A stretch of DNA of 64,000 nucleotides, taken from the NCBI GenBank assembly GCA_049487715.1, contig CP150549.1, positions 806,001 through 870,000 on the forward strand, in the 5' to 3' direction. Of this stretch, positions 31,066 to 40,986 are shown piece after piece (position 1 is the first letter of the stretch; every line of letters begins with the position of its first letter). Made by a program: the position numbers and the translations under genes. The notes under the pieces are model-generated. The model saw only the letters and a list, made by a program, of their open reading frames with translations. It did not search any database and was not told the origin of the DNA. This DNA comes from Pycnococcus provasolii (taxonomy: Eukaryota > Chlorophyta > Pseudoscourfieldiophyceae > Pseudoscourfieldiales).

Positions 31066-32310
31066 TCATTCGGGAAACACGACGTTGTCGACGGTGCCGC
31101 CAAAAACACTCCCAAAGAAATCTGTCTCACGCAAACGGCGTCCCAGCATGAGCACAGCCGTCTCCGTGCGCGTCGCGCGGAAGACGATCGCTAGGCCGAC
31201 GCAAGGCACCTCGCCGAGGTTTAGGAATGGCAGGTGCAACCTCTGCTCGCAGCCAGGCACGTCCAATGCCTGTGCAAATGTGGCCCAGTTGGTAATTACC
31301 GCGTATCTGGCCCGCACGAGGCTGAAGCCGGAGCGGAGAGGGCGCGGCGGATCGCGGCCGCAGCGCATGTACTTGCCCGGCGTGGAGAGGCTGCGGCGAA
31401 TCTGCCCCGGCCGTAAGCAGTCCTCCTCTTGATAAAAGACGACAAACTCGTAATTCCCAGCGTCCGCGTCGTCGATCCCAGGCATGCGGTTACGCAGATT
31501 GATTGCCATCTCCAGGAGCTGCGCCTTGGTAGCTTTTGCCCAGTCCACGGTGAGAATGTCGTTCGTGCTCACAAAGGCACTGTCTCTATCCTCCATCGCC
31601 GCGGACTTGGCAGCCTCAACTTTGGCTGGGTCCACGAGCCGGCACTTGGCTTTCACTTTGCTGCCAAAAAGCATGGTAGCCACGCAGTTGAGGAAGAAAC
31701 TCGCGGTGTAGTAGATGTTTCTCTCAACCTTACCTACGACCGCCGCCAAGCCCGTGCTAAAGCTCTCCTTGCGCACGGGGCTCAGCGACTTGATTTCCGC
31801 GGAAGCGGAGAGCATGTTGTAGATCTGGTAGTACGTGTACCCGTCGACGATGGTGTGACTGATGCTCACGACGAGCGCCCACTCGTTACCTTCATCTGGG
31901 ATAATCGTCACTTTCGTCTGTAGTTCGTCCTTATTCACGGTCTTAACACCACCCTTGACCTCGGCCGGCGAGCCTTTCAGCACCTTCTGAAGCGCGTCGT
32001 AGGAAACGCCCTGCACCTTGTACTGGCCCGGCCTCGCGACGTTGAATATCCCTTCGCGCATCGTCTTCGCCGTCGCGTCGAAGGTGAGTCGCATGCGCTT
32101 CTCGCCTCTGCCTCGCTCGAGCCGCCCCGCAAGCCACGGATTGGCCGCGACGACGGCGGCGACCCGCTCGCGCAGAACCGATACAGGCGCTGGGCCGCCC
32201 GTGAAGAAGGTGACGGTCGTCACGGCGCCGATGTGCGCCATCATCGACGTCTCCTCCTCCAGGAGCGGAATCGAAGCATGGTGGCACTCGGCGTCGGGAG
32301 CGACCGCCAT
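31066..32310 (-). CDS. HxxxD-type acyltransferase-like protein
   Basis: The 414-residue protein has the active-site motif ISHTIVDGYTYYQI (HxxxDG). It lies between an N-terminal segment with VVAANPWLAGRL and a C-terminal half with VITNWATFAQALDVPG and LPFLNLGEVP. This is the layout of the chloramphenicol-acetyltransferase-like fold shared by BAHD, carnitine acyltransferase, condensation-domain and alcohol acetyltransferase families, which move an acyl group from CoA or a carrier to an alcohol or amine. The plant BAHD DFGWG motif is not seen, so it is not a typical BAHD enzyme. The start is the ATG at 32308-32310; the longer frame begins with TTG. Stretches such as ASFFLNCVATMLFG are hydrophobic but probably not membrane-spanning. 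Substrate unknown. Confidence 0.72.
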   Translation of the reverse strand: MAVAPDAECHHASIPLLEEETSMMAHIGAVTTVTFFTGGPAPVSVLRERVAAVVAANPWLAGRLERGRGEKRMRLTFDATAKTMREGIFNVARPGQYKVQGVSYDALQKVLKGSPAEVKGGVKTVNKDELQTKVTIIPDEGNEWALVVSISHTIVDGYTYYQIYNMLSASAEIKSLSPVRKESFSTGLAAVVGKVERNIYYTASFFLNCVATMLFGSKVKAKCRLVDPAKVEAAKSAAMEDRDSAFVSTNDILTVDWAKATKAQLLEMAINLRNRMPGIDDADAGNYEFVVFYQEEDCLRPGQIRRSLSTPGKYMRCGRDPPRPLRSGFSLVRARYAVITNWATFAQALDVPGCEQRLHLPFLNLGEVPCVGLAIVFRATRTETAVLMLGRRLRETDFFGSVFGGTVDNVVFPE

Positions 32311-32985
32311 GAGAGGAGGTCGACTTGAGAGGGCCAACGCAAGACTTGGTTTGGATTTGGAATTTTGGATTGTGTGCCAGACAAGCAAGCGTATCGTAGA
32401 GCGAACCCGTCGGAAAAATCTGCAAAGGCTGTGCAACAGACCACTGCAACTCCACTGCAACTCCACTGCAGAGGACGGACAGACAGACTGGCAGAGCAAA
32501 CTGGGTAGGGATCCTCTCCTTGAACCATAGTAGTACTACAGAAATCTTTTGCATGAGTGTGAGTTCTACCCTTAAGGGTAACCCCGAAATCAAACCCCGA
32601 AAAATGGAACCAGAACTACCTTAAAAAAGGTCAGGGTTTTATGCCAGACATTTACTCTAAAACAAAACCAAAAAAGAGTACTAGGGTGGATCCCTCGAAT
32701 CCCTAACTATGAACCAAACTTCAGAACCAAACAGAAACGAAACAATCTACAAAAAAATGATAGACCAGAGAGGGATCCCCACAAAAGACCCGGCATGACC
32801 CACCCAAAAGTTGAAAAAACAAAATGCATGTCCAGGAAAAAACAGAAAAAACTCCCCGTGAATATAGGAGGGGATACCGGTTTTTCCCGGGACTCAGGCG
32901 CCGCCGCTTTGGCTTTGGCTTTGGTCCCTCCCTCCGCCGACGCCCTGTTGTCCCATCACAACTCCCCAGTTCGGAGCCTTTCGCC
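32311..32985. promoter_or_regulatory. Divergent upstream region of acyltransferase and RPS9
   Basis: The 675 bases have no supported gene. They contain a CTCCACTGCAA triple repeat (about 32443-32470), two ACCCCGAAA elements near 32580-32600, and a GGGATCCC palindrome at 32772-32779. The RPS9 promoter is expected in the right half. Confidence 0.5.
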
Positions 32986-33567
32986 ATGGCGAAAATACGC
33001 TTCTACCGAAACTACGGAAAGACGTTCAAAAAGCCGCGGCGTCCGTTCGAGAAGGAACGCCTCGACGCCGAGCTCAAGCTCGTCGGCGAGTTTGGACTAC
33101 GCAACAAGCGCGAGCTCTGGCGCGTGCAGATGGCGCTCTCGAAGATCCGCAACGCCGCCCGTGAGCTGCTCACGCTCGACATGAAGGATCCGAAGCGCAT
33201 CTTCGAGGGAACGGCCCTGATGCGCCGTATGCAGCGCTACGGACTGCTCTCGGAGGACCAGGACAAGCTCGACTTCGTGCTCGCGCTCACGCCCACGGAG
33301 TTCCTCGAGCGCCGCCTGCAGACTCTCGTCTTCAAGCTTGGACTGGCCAAGTCGATGCACCACGCGCGCGTGCTCATCAAGCAGCGCCACATCCGGGTGG
33401 GCAAGCAGATTGTCAACGTGCCTTCGTTCATGGTGAAGCTTGACTCGCAGAAGCACATCGACTTCACGCTCACATCGCCCTTCGGCGGAGGCCGCCCAGG
33501 ACGCGTGAAGCGTCGCCGTCAGGCCGCAGCTGGAGGAGGCGGTGACGACGCAGAGGATGATGAATAG
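32986..33567 (+). CDS. RPS9: 40S ribosomal protein S9 (uS4)
   Basis: The 193-residue protein matches eukaryotic RPS9 throughout: [44 protein letters not shown], the S4 RNA-binding region [44 protein letters not shown] and the C-terminal [12 protein letters not shown] with an acidic tail. It binds 18S rRNA early in small-subunit assembly and contributes to decoding accuracy. The start is the ATG at 32986 in a CGCCATGG context; 53 upstream residues of open frame have no counterpart. TGTAA follows at 33599-33603. Confidence 0.97.
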   Translation: MAKIRFYRNYGKTFKKPRRPFEKERLDAELKLVGEFGLRNKRELWRVQMALSKIRNAARELLTLDMKDPKRIFEGTALMRRMQRYGLLSEDQDKLDFVLALTPTEFLERRLQTLVFKLGLAKSMHHARVLIKQRHIRVGKQIVNVPSFMVKLDSQKHIDFTLTSPFGGGRPGRVKRRRQAAAGGGGDDAEDDE

Positions 33568-33716
33568 ATAGTTTCTAACTATTTTTGGGAACACCCTTTG
33601 TAACGACAAAGCTACCCAAAAGCTTTCCAAAAAGAACTCACAGAAGAAAATTGTTTTACAAAAGGAGCACCGTGTGTGTGTGTGTGCTTATGTACGAAAC
33701 TCTTTCTAAGGAGGAG

Positions 33717-34604
33717 TTAGTACACAACCCTGACTTTGGGCAGCGTCGGAAGCCACGTCTCGACTCGAAGTACCCACCACTCGCCGAACAAACCGATGAG
33801 GCACAGTCGTTCACCTGTCATAGGCTGAGACACCGTTGCGACCAAGTAGACTCCAAAGTCGCGCAACTCGTCGACGCTGTAAAGAGCCGTCGCTGGGTTG
33901 TACGTTGCGGCTGCACGTCTCGCAGCTTCCACTCCCGAGCCAACGAATGTGCCAAGTCCAGGAAGCTGGAGTGGTTTTGCACACGCCAAGGCAGCCTGTT
34001 CTTGTCTTCTCCGTGCAAGAAAGGGACCGATGGACTCCGAGTTAGGCTTTGTGTAGTAGAGCAGCAGGAGTATGTTGATGACGTTGATAGCGACAGAGCT
34101 CATTCCGTCTCCAAACCAGAGCGCCGCACCTAACAGCATAAGACGCATCGCCTTTCTCAACGTCGAAGGCAGTGCTTTCGCGCGCCGCTCGATGTCGTCG
34201 TCCTCGCCGTTGTTGTTATCGCCGTCCGTCGTCGTTGTTGGTGCCTCGGTAGCCGCTTCGCAGCTTAGCACGGGAGCGTGCGAAGACGACGACGACGACG
34301 TCAAAGCGGCGGCGGCAGCGGCGGCGGCTGTCGCAGCGCATGCGGCTGCACTTGCGCCAGCTCTCTGCTTTTGTGCTGCTGCGCTTGCCGCCCAAGCTGC
34401 ACGCAAGGAAGCTCCCCACCAGCTCGATGGGGCTGGCTGTGCGGTTGGGACTCTGAGAGGTGGAGCGACAAGGTTCGCCGTCGAGGTTAGCCTGACAGGC
34501 GTAGCCACTGTTATCCTGTTGGCTGCTCCACTGGCGAGAGACGGCTTGCAGGTGGTGCACACCTTCGTCAAGCTCCGCAGCAGTGCGCGGTGCGTAGCGA
34601 GCAT
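33717..34604 (-). CDS. Probable mitochondrial membrane protein, unknown function
   Basis: The 295-residue protein begins MLATHRALLRSLTKVCTTCK, an amphipathic, Arg-containing, acid-free leader typical of a mitochondrial presequence. A long Ala/Ser-rich and then acidic linker follows to about residue 140. A structured C-terminal half has one likely membrane segment (around GMSSVAINVINILLLLYY) and then a conserved-looking end with DFGVYLVATVSQPMTGERLCLIGLFGEWWVL. I do not recognise the family. The start codon lies in a CGATGCTCGC context. A CCCTAA telomere-like block (34692-34712) lies just upstream. Confidence 0.65.
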   Translation of the reverse strand: MLATHRALLRSLTKVCTTCKPSLASGAANRITVATPVRLTSTANLVAPPLRVPTAQPAPSSWWGASLRAAWAASAAAQKQRAGASAAACAATAAAAAAAALTSSSSSSHAPVLSCEAATEAPTTTTDGDNNNGEDDDIERRAKALPSTLRKAMRLMLLGAALWFGDGMSSVAINVINILLLLYYTKPNSESIGPFLARRRQEQAALACAKPLQLPGLGTFVGSGVEAARRAAATYNPATALYSVDELRDFGVYLVATVSQPMTGERLCLIGLFGEWWVLRVETWLPTLPKVRVVY

Positions 34605-34691
34605 CGCCGGAGCGGCGCAAGGACGACCGACGTGCGGGGTGTGTGTGGGGAGGTGATGGGTGTGCTCTTCGGCAGGGGGGAAACAAGAATT

Positions 34692-34712
34692 CTAACCCTA
34701 ACCCTAACACCC
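34692..34712. repeat. Telomere-like CCCTAA repeats
   Basis: Three CTAACC units lie between the start of the gene at 33717-34604 and the 3' end of the MFS gene. Confidence 0.65.
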
Positions 34713-34774
34713 ACAAGTTGGTCACATTGTGTTCGGTTGGGAATTTACATAGTCACGTACATATCACATCACAT

Positions 34775-36367
34775 TCACGACGAAGCTGCGGCGCCGCTTT
34801 CGTTCGCCCTCACAAGAGGAACAAGTTCGCTCGTCGTCGTCGTCGTCGTCGTCACCTCACCGTAAGGAACGCCAGCGAGCAGCATGAAAGCGCCGCAAGC
34901 GCATGCAGCCATGGCGGCACCGGCGTACCCGCTCGCACATGCTGCCGCCTCCTCACCACCGCTGCCATCATGCGCCAGAACGGCGGTACCCACCGCGCCA
35001 GTCAGGAGAGGGCCGATGAAAACCCCTAGGTCAGAAAGCAGGCGCCAAACGCCGAGAAAGCTACCAGTGCGCGTGGCATCAGCCGGTGCGAGGTCTGTAC
35101 CGAGAGTCATCACAAGGCCTGATGAAAGGCCGTTCGCGATACCCGCGAGCGCCCCACCGGCGTACAGAAGCACGCACGCGGCGATGCGACGCGACGATGG
35201 CACGGGAAGCGACATCACGGAGAGCCCGACGACGAACAGCATCATGGATGCCATGCCAGATCGTGCACGACCGAGAGCACGGTCACGCGGCGTGATTGCT
35301 GTGGCGCCCGCTGCAGCCTTTGACCACCTTTTCGCGTCCATGATTCGCCCGCTGAGAGGCGAGCACATCAGATCTAGCAGACTGGAAAAGGCGACGACAA
35401 TTCCAACCTCCCGAGCGGGCATCTTCGCGAAGCCTTGATGGGCAAGAATAGGAATCACATACTCACGTGAGGCTCTGACCGTCATCACCAGCGCACAAGC
35501 AAGCGCACTGAATGCAAGCCTTCGCTTCGGCACGCCATCGAGAACGCGGCGTGCAGCATCGTAAGGCCAACGGGCAACCGTCGCAAGTTTGGCAAGAAAT
35601 GCTGACTTCGGTGTTGCCGTGGTGGTGGTGGTGGTGGTGGTGGTGGTGGTGGTGGTGGCGTATGGTGTTGAAGGTAGCTGCGTGCATTCAGCACGTTTGT
35701 GAGCGAACATCAGTGTGAGCGGGGTGAGCGGAAGCGTGAGTGCGGCGGCAAGCGTGAACGCGGCGACCGTGCCATCACTGATTCCAAACGTGTGGAGCAG
35801 CTCACCACCAACAATGGGTCCCACAAACTGTCCAGACCTCGCGACGAGTCCGACGGTGGACAAAACCGTTCCTCTGTGTTCGTTCGGACACGTGCGCTTG
35901 ACGTATGCCTGCTGACCTACCTGCCAAATCATGTAACTTCCTCCTGCAGCGAATCTCGACATCGTCAGCGTTTCAACTCCTCTCGCGTACGCGGCAGTAA
36001 GAGCGTAGCAGACAGCCGTCGCCAGCACGCCCATGCACATGGCTGTCCTATCCCCGCGCGGTATGAAGGAGGAGGACGACTCTGGCGTTGACGCAAACGA
36101 CGCGAGGAATCCCGCGGGAACCGCGAAGAAGATGCCTCCGACGCCTCTGGTTCCGACGACGTTTCCGACGGCGTGCGGGGGTAGTTTGAGCGCGGCTGCT
36201 GCGTAGAGTGGCAGGACGGGCACGAGCATGCCTGACGCCATGAACGTGAGGAACGTGGGCAGCAGCACGGGCAGCACGTAGCTGCGCAGTCTGTGTTCTC
36301 CCGTGTGCTGGTGCGACGTGGGCACGCGGATGTCGGCCGCATCGGCGGAGGCGTCATCGGAGGGCAT
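34775..36367 (-). CDS. Major facilitator superfamily transporter
   Basis: The 530-residue protein has about twelve hydrophobic helices in two bundles of six. They are separated by a central loop carrying a run of about 13 Thr encoded by ACC/GTG repeats. MFS features include the segment around RFAAGGSYMIWQVGQQAYVKR in the first half and FSSLLDLMCSPLSGRIMD with a G-x-x-x-D loop in the second. The C-terminus VTTTTTTTSELVPL is another Thr-rich stretch. Overall it resembles the drug/H+ antiporter branch, but the substrate cannot be told. The start is the ATG at 36365-36367 (MPSDDASADAADIRV); the longer frame begins with GTG. Part of its 5' coding region is copied at 36627-36742. Confidence 0.88.
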   Translation of the reverse strand: MPSDDASADAADIRVPTSHQHTGEHRLRSYVLPVLLPTFLTFMASGMLVPVLPLYAAAALKLPPHAVGNVVGTRGVGGIFFAVPAGFLASFASTPESSSSFIPRGDRTAMCMGVLATAVCYALTAAYARGVETLTMSRFAAGGSYMIWQVGQQAYVKRTCPNEHRGTVLSTVGLVARSGQFVGPIVGGELLHTFGISDGTVAAFTLAAALTLPLTPLTLMFAHKRAECTQLPSTPYATTTTTTTTTTTTTATPKSAFLAKLATVARWPYDAARRVLDGVPKRRLAFSALACALVMTVRASREYVIPILAHQGFAKMPAREVGIVVAFSSLLDLMCSPLSGRIMDAKRWSKAAAGATAITPRDRALGRARSGMASMMLFVVGLSVMSLPVPSSRRIAACVLLYAGGALAGIANGLSSGLVMTLGTDLAPADATRTGSFLGVWRLLSDLGVFIGPLLTGAVGTAVLAHDGSGGEEAAACASGYAGAAMAACACGAFMLLAGVPYGEVTTTTTTTSELVPLVRANESGAAASS

Positions 36368-36927
36368 GTCGGCAAAATGGCGTAACGTCTGGGTTCCGAT
36401 TATTCGGGGTTGGGGAAAAAGAAAATGGGGTTGCAAAAAACTCCGTGCGTGACACTGCAGCTTACAGCCGCACAATCCACGCCTTAACCCTGTGTCGTTA
36501 ATCACGCAGAAAGTGCTTACATTCTTCCTTTACCGTAGTCTATCAAAGCAAGCAAGTTCATCAGTCCGTCACCACCATCACGCTGCCTCCCGCGTACTCC
36601 ATGTCGGCTCCCGAAATCAACACGCCCCTGACGCCATGAACGTGGGCAGCAGCACGGGCAGCACGTAGCTGCGCAGTCTGTGTTCTCCGTGTGCTCTGTG
36701 TTCTCCGTGTGCTGCTGCGACGTGGGCATGGGGATGTCGGCCAGGGGTTGGATCGGAAGAAGTGCCTTTTCATTCAGGAATTATGGAATTATTACAAAAA
36801 AAGAGATGAAAACACACACACGCACACACACGAAAATAAATTGCTCACGTTGCAAGCAAAGTGCAACATCAGTCAGAGTTCACACAAAAACATTGCAACC
36901 ATGGATGTAATTCTTTTCAATTTCCAT
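36368..36927. other. Intergenic region between MFS start and oxygenase end
   Basis: This region of 560 bases contains the chimeric duplicate at 36538-36742, an (AC)n run at about 36811-36832, and no intact gene. Confidence 0.6.
36538..36742 (+). pseudogene. Chimeric duplicate of the 5' ends of both flanking genes
   Basis: Bases 36538-36627 are an inverted copy of the 5' leader and first codons of the oxygenase gene (38163-38252). Shared blocks include CACGCTGCCTCCCGCGTACT and GGCTCCCGAAATCAACACGC, but the oxygenase ATG is destroyed in the copy. Bases 36627-36742 are a direct copy of the MFS gene's 5' coding region (about 36231-36340). Shared blocks include GGCAGCAGCACGGGCAGCAC and AGCTGCGCAGTCTGTGTTCT, with a 9-base deletion and an extra tandem TGTGTTCTCCGTGTGCTC. 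The two parts meet at a short shared ACGCC. It cannot encode either protein and is best called a composite pseudogene fragment. Confidence 0.85.
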
Positions 36928-38229
36928 CTATTTTTTGTTGGTGTTTGGCAACACCAAGTGGTCGTCAAACGATTCAAGACGATCGAGCTGCTGACCACCG
37001 GCAATCGCATCAAACTTGTCCTTCGCCCACTTGCTGAAGCGCATGCTCTTGTACGTTTGTCCGCCGTTGTTTTCGTCGCCATTGAGGATCTTCACATCGA
37101 AGTCCATCGACGGAAACACAAACGTCGCAATGGAATTGCGATGCGACGCACCTTCCGACATCTGTCCGACACGGTGGAAGAGCCCCGGGAACTGACCATC
37201 GCTCATCCACTCGAGCACGTCTCCGGGATGCACCACAATCGCGTCGTCGCCCGTCGCCGGTACTGCACGCCATGCGCCGTCTTGAAGGATCTGCAGGCCA
37301 CCGCCGAGAGCTGGGTCGTCATGAGGGCGGTAATTGAGCGTGACGATCGATCCGTCCGAGTGTCCTTGTAAGCGTGCTGTGCTCGTAGACGAGGCGGCGG
37401 AGGATGTCGCGGGATACTCGAGAAGGCGGCTGTTGACGTTTGGCGTACGCGATGCAGGGCTTACGATGTCGAGCAGCTTGTACTCGCCGAGATTCATTGC
37501 CAGCGAGACTGCACGCATTGTCGCATTCGATAGCTTGCCCATCAGACGCGTGTACTCGAGCAGCACCTTCTCCATCTGTGTGTCGTAGAATCGATTCGGA
37601 CGAAGGATCGCACGTTCGAGCTTGAGGGCATCCTCGTCACCCTTCGTATGTTCCATCACGTACGCGAGCAGATCTAGCGTCGCCGGGTTCATCCAGGAGA
37701 ATTTCTCCGCTTGATCTGGGCTGACTTTGGGTCTGCCACAGATCGCCGCGGCACTTTCCTTGTTGTTCGGGACGTAGCCGCGAACGACTGTAGCAAGATC
37801 TTCCAAAGGTACAGGCAGCTGATTGATCTTGAGTTTCTCGTCAAGAGGAAGCGAGAAGAAGTCGTGACCCACCTTGATGGCATTCTGCAGAATCGCCTTG
37901 TCTTCATCGCTCACCTTCACGAGGAACGTGCCCGACGCTTCCCACGACTCGGCGAGCTCAGCCGCCACGCGAGCCTTGTCTGTTTCGTTGTCCTCACTCT
38001 CATCGACGACGAAGAATGGCGACAGGTCCACCGTCTTCACGCCCTTCGCCTCCTCGACGATGGCGACTTTCGCATTCGCATCCGCCGTAGGGATCACACG
38101 CCTGACGGTCGAGGTTTGACGCCGAGGGCGCAGGTGAGGATCACTGCCATTGTTGTTGCCTCGAGGCGTGTTGATTTCGGGAGCCGGCATGGAGTACGCG
38201 GGAGGCAGCGTGAAGGTGGTGACGGGCAT
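36928..38229 (-). CDS. 2-oxoglutarate/Fe(II)-dependent oxygenase
   Basis: The 433-residue protein has an N-terminal DIOX_N-like part (VDLSPFFVV, then HDFFSLPLDEKLKI). A double-stranded beta-helix core follows with the iron ligands H-x-D in LQGHSDGSIVTLNY, a distal His in GLFHRVGQ, and the 2-oxoglutarate Arg in HRNSIATFVFPS. This is the isopenicillin-N-synthase/plant hormone oxygenase layout, used for hydroxylation, desaturation or ring closure of small molecules. I chose the ATG at 38227-38229 because the core then begins at a normal distance. A second in-frame ATG at 38419-38421 would add 64 residues. The duplicated fragment at 36.5 kb includes sequence just upstream of 38229, so that stretch may be 5' leader. 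Substrate unknown. Confidence 0.85.
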   Translation of the reverse strand: MPVTTFTLPPAYSMPAPEINTPRGNNNGSDPHLRPRRQTSTVRRVIPTADANAKVAIVEEAKGVKTVDLSPFFVVDESEDNETDKARVAAELAESWEASGTFLVKVSDEDKAILQNAIKVGHDFFSLPLDEKLKINQLPVPLEDLATVVRGYVPNNKESAAAICGRPKVSPDQAEKFSWMNPATLDLLAYVMEHTKGDEDALKLERAILRPNRFYDTQMEKVLLEYTRLMGKLSNATMRAVSLAMNLGEYKLLDIVSPASRTPNVNSRLLEYPATSSAASSTSTARLQGHSDGSIVTLNYRPHDDPALGGGLQILQDGAWRAVPATGDDAIVVHPGDVLEWMSDGQFPGLFHRVGQMSEGASHRNSIATFVFPSMDFDVKILNGDENNGGQTYKSMRFSKWAKDKFDAIAGGQQLDRLESFDDHLVLPNTNKK

Positions 38230-38883
38230 GGTGTACTTGCTTGCTTGATAGGGCAAAGGAAGAATGATAGCACTTTCGCACTTGTGTGAAATTGACAGGT
38301 GAATAGGTCGCGAGGATGGTACGGGCGGTACGGGGGAGTTATCACGGAAGTTTCCGTCGATCAAACAGGACAAAAAACAAAAGGAAAAAAACATGCCCGC
38401 TACTGTTGGCAACTTCCGCATTTCTTCTCCCCCAACCCCGAATCGATCGAAACCCAGAGCCCTCCTATAATGGTATACTTTTTGGCTTAACCCCGACTAC
38501 GAAACGAACTAAACCCCAACCCCTGCCCCAGTGCCCTACGGCAGGAATCGTTTTGTTAAAACAAACGGGTTGAGACTAAATTTTCCCCCTGACAGCCTGA
38601 TTTGTATGGATCATCCACGACCTAACTAAAAAAAAGTGACCTTTTTTTCGTTGTTGATTTTTCCTCACCACCGGTGATCCGCCATATTATATCCCCATAC
38701 GAGAATAACCGTTTTCTAAAAAAACTTTTGGGACTCGTCAAGCGGGAGTAAAACTGGTTCTGGACTTATTCCCCCGTTGTTTGTTTTTGCCTCGCCGACT
38801 CTGTCGCCGTGGTGGGACCGACGTACTTTGACAGACGGGAGTCCTCGTCTCACTACTCTGCTTCACAACTACTATCGAATTCC
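38230..38883. promoter_or_regulatory. Divergent upstream region of oxygenase and LTP-like gene
   Basis: A 654-base interval with no supported gene separates two divergent starts. G/C-rich ACCCCGA/ACCCC elements occur at about 38434-38446 and 38489-38525. An AT-rich region at about 38620-38730 lies upstream of the LTP-like gene. Confidence 0.5.
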
Positions 38884-40314
38884 ATGGCGTACTCGTCTTC
38901 AGCACGTGGCTCGTACCACCGCCGCCTGATGCTCGCTGTGCAAACCACAACCACGATGTCTGCTGTTTTTGCCCTACTCGCTGTCGTGCTCACGCTGTCG
39001 TCTCAACCAATGCCTGTCATGTCAGCCAACAACAGCAGCAGTGGTGCGGCGCGCTCCCTGCTGTTCTTGCGGTACGTCGGACGTGGCGACAATTCGCAGA
39101 TTCAGCAGCGGGCGGATTCCGAAGAGGATGAAGAGATCATCCAGGCATCGTCGTCGTGCACGCCATCCGCCGTGTTTGCCGCGGCGGGAATGTGCGCAGG
39201 CTCGTCGCACGTTCATATGATTGGGTCGCTAAGTGACACGGAAGATGCGGTCATTCTGCAGTCGTGCTGCGACAGGCTTCGTGCGCTGAACCGCAATCGG
39301 TGCTTCTGTGACAGTAATGTCGTCTCCTTGCTGGGTGAAGACTTTCTCAACAACGTGCTTGTGGCGCGCGCGGAATCTGTGTGCGCCGCCCCTCTGAACG
39401 TGATTCCGTGCGATCCAACGATGGATTTGGAATCTGAGGAAGAAGACGCAGCGGTGAACGACACATCCTCCCTCGCAATCCTCCAAACAACGACGACGAC
39501 ACCAGCCGCTGCTCCTACCGTCGAGAAACAGCTCGTATGGCCTTTCGTTCCACCGACGCAAGTGCAGGTTCCCGACTGGCGCGAAAGGTTCAATTACCTA
39601 CTAAACCCACCAACCTCGCCACCCGTTTCTTCTGCAAACGAACAAATCGATGACGGGTCCATGTCAATGGGACTGGGCAGTACAGTCGATGACGGATCCA
39701 TGTCAATGGGAATGGGCAGTGCACCTGGGTTTGCTTCACAACAACAACGACAACAACAACAACTCGGCATGGCCAACGGATACGTGCCTCCACCACCACC
39801 GTCGCCTCCGCTGGAATCGACGACGACGACGATTGACGGCTCATTCCCGCTCACCTCAGGTGAGGATCCGTGCCGTGATGATCAGCTATTTGAGGTTGCC
39901 GATGTTTGCTCGTCATCCGCCGCCGTCATACCCGATTCGACTATCCCTGCAAGTTCGTGTTGCCTCGCGATGATTCGTCTCGATGATCAAAGCATTGCGG
40001 AAAAAATAGCACTCGAGTCAGCGACGAGTACAAAAGACAACGCGGAGGATGTGCTGCTGCGTCGCCTGGTTGCACAGCGTGGTGATGGAGATACGCTGCC
40101 GCGCTGCTTCTGCCGAAAAGACGTTCGCAAATCACTGGGCAAATACTATGACCGTCTGACTGTGTTTGCGAAGGAGATCTGTGGATACGACATCGCAGTT
40201 ACTGGAAGCCAACGGTGCATCGATCCAACCCAATCCAAATTCGGCATACCACGTGCTAGGAACGACGACAGCCTAGGCCGACTTTACGACCTACAGAAGC
40301 AACTTCCTCCTCCT

Positions 40315-40349
<35 letters not shown>

Positions 40350-40986
40350 CCCTCCTCTTCGTGCTACTACTGGCTCAGCTTCACAACCAGCGGTGGCACT
40401 GCAGCAAACGCCTCCTCCACCACCACCAACAGCAGCAGCAGTGGGCGACTTTGTGACGCCAATTGTCACGGCGATTGTCGAACCCTGGGGGTCCGTCGCT
40501 TCGAATCTCATCGCGAATGGCATCGAATCAATCGATTTCTGGGGCAAGACGATCTTCGCGTGGTCGGCAAACTTGTGCGCGACGGTCGTTCCGTTCCCTC
40601 AGTACTCCCCCAAATGCCTCTACGTCGCGAATGGGCTTACGACACAGTCTACAGCTGCGAGCAACACCCAAGGAGGAGGAGGAGCAACATCATTTCAGCG
40701 CACAACGAAGTTGTCACGAGAGACTGCGGTATGTGATGCATACGTCATACAGGCTTCCTCCTCATCGGAGATAGACATACATACCAAGCTTAAGGCTGCC
40801 GAACAACGGTTGTTGTGCCTTGCAGATTTGACACCACATACACAAAAGCGTATCGGCACAGCTAATCCGCGCAACCCCAACCCATCTTCTATTGCTCAAC
40901 CTGCTCCTCTCGTGGAGTGGCGACGTGTGACATCGTCGCCTGGTGTGTACCTCGCGGTGCAGTCCGGCCAGGGCAAGAAGAAATGA
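38884..40986 (+). CDS. Secreted proline-rich protein with two LTP-like eight-cysteine modules
   Basis: The 700-residue protein starts at ATG 38884; the longer frame starts with GTG. A hydrophobic segment at about residues 25-40 (MSAVFALLAVVLTLSS) fits a signal peptide or anchor. Module one has Cys at 92, 104, 128-129, 140, 142, 167 and 176; module two at 330, 342, 359-360, 408, 410, 433 and 445. Both follow C-C-CC-CxC-C-C, with Phe as the central residue of CFC. This is the nsLTP/2S-albumin eight-cysteine order. The modules are joined by a Ser/Thr/Pro linker with a duplicated DDGSMSMG unit. A poly-Pro run of about 17 follows at ~498-515, and a third Cys-containing C-terminal region. Likely a wall or surface protein. 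The second module has a ~47-residue insertion between CC and CFC, which weakens the assignment. Confidence 0.75.

Noticed and set aside
31066-32310. Typical plant BAHD acyltransferase
   Set aside because: The HxxxD motif is present but the DFGWG motif is not, so only the broader fold is claimed.
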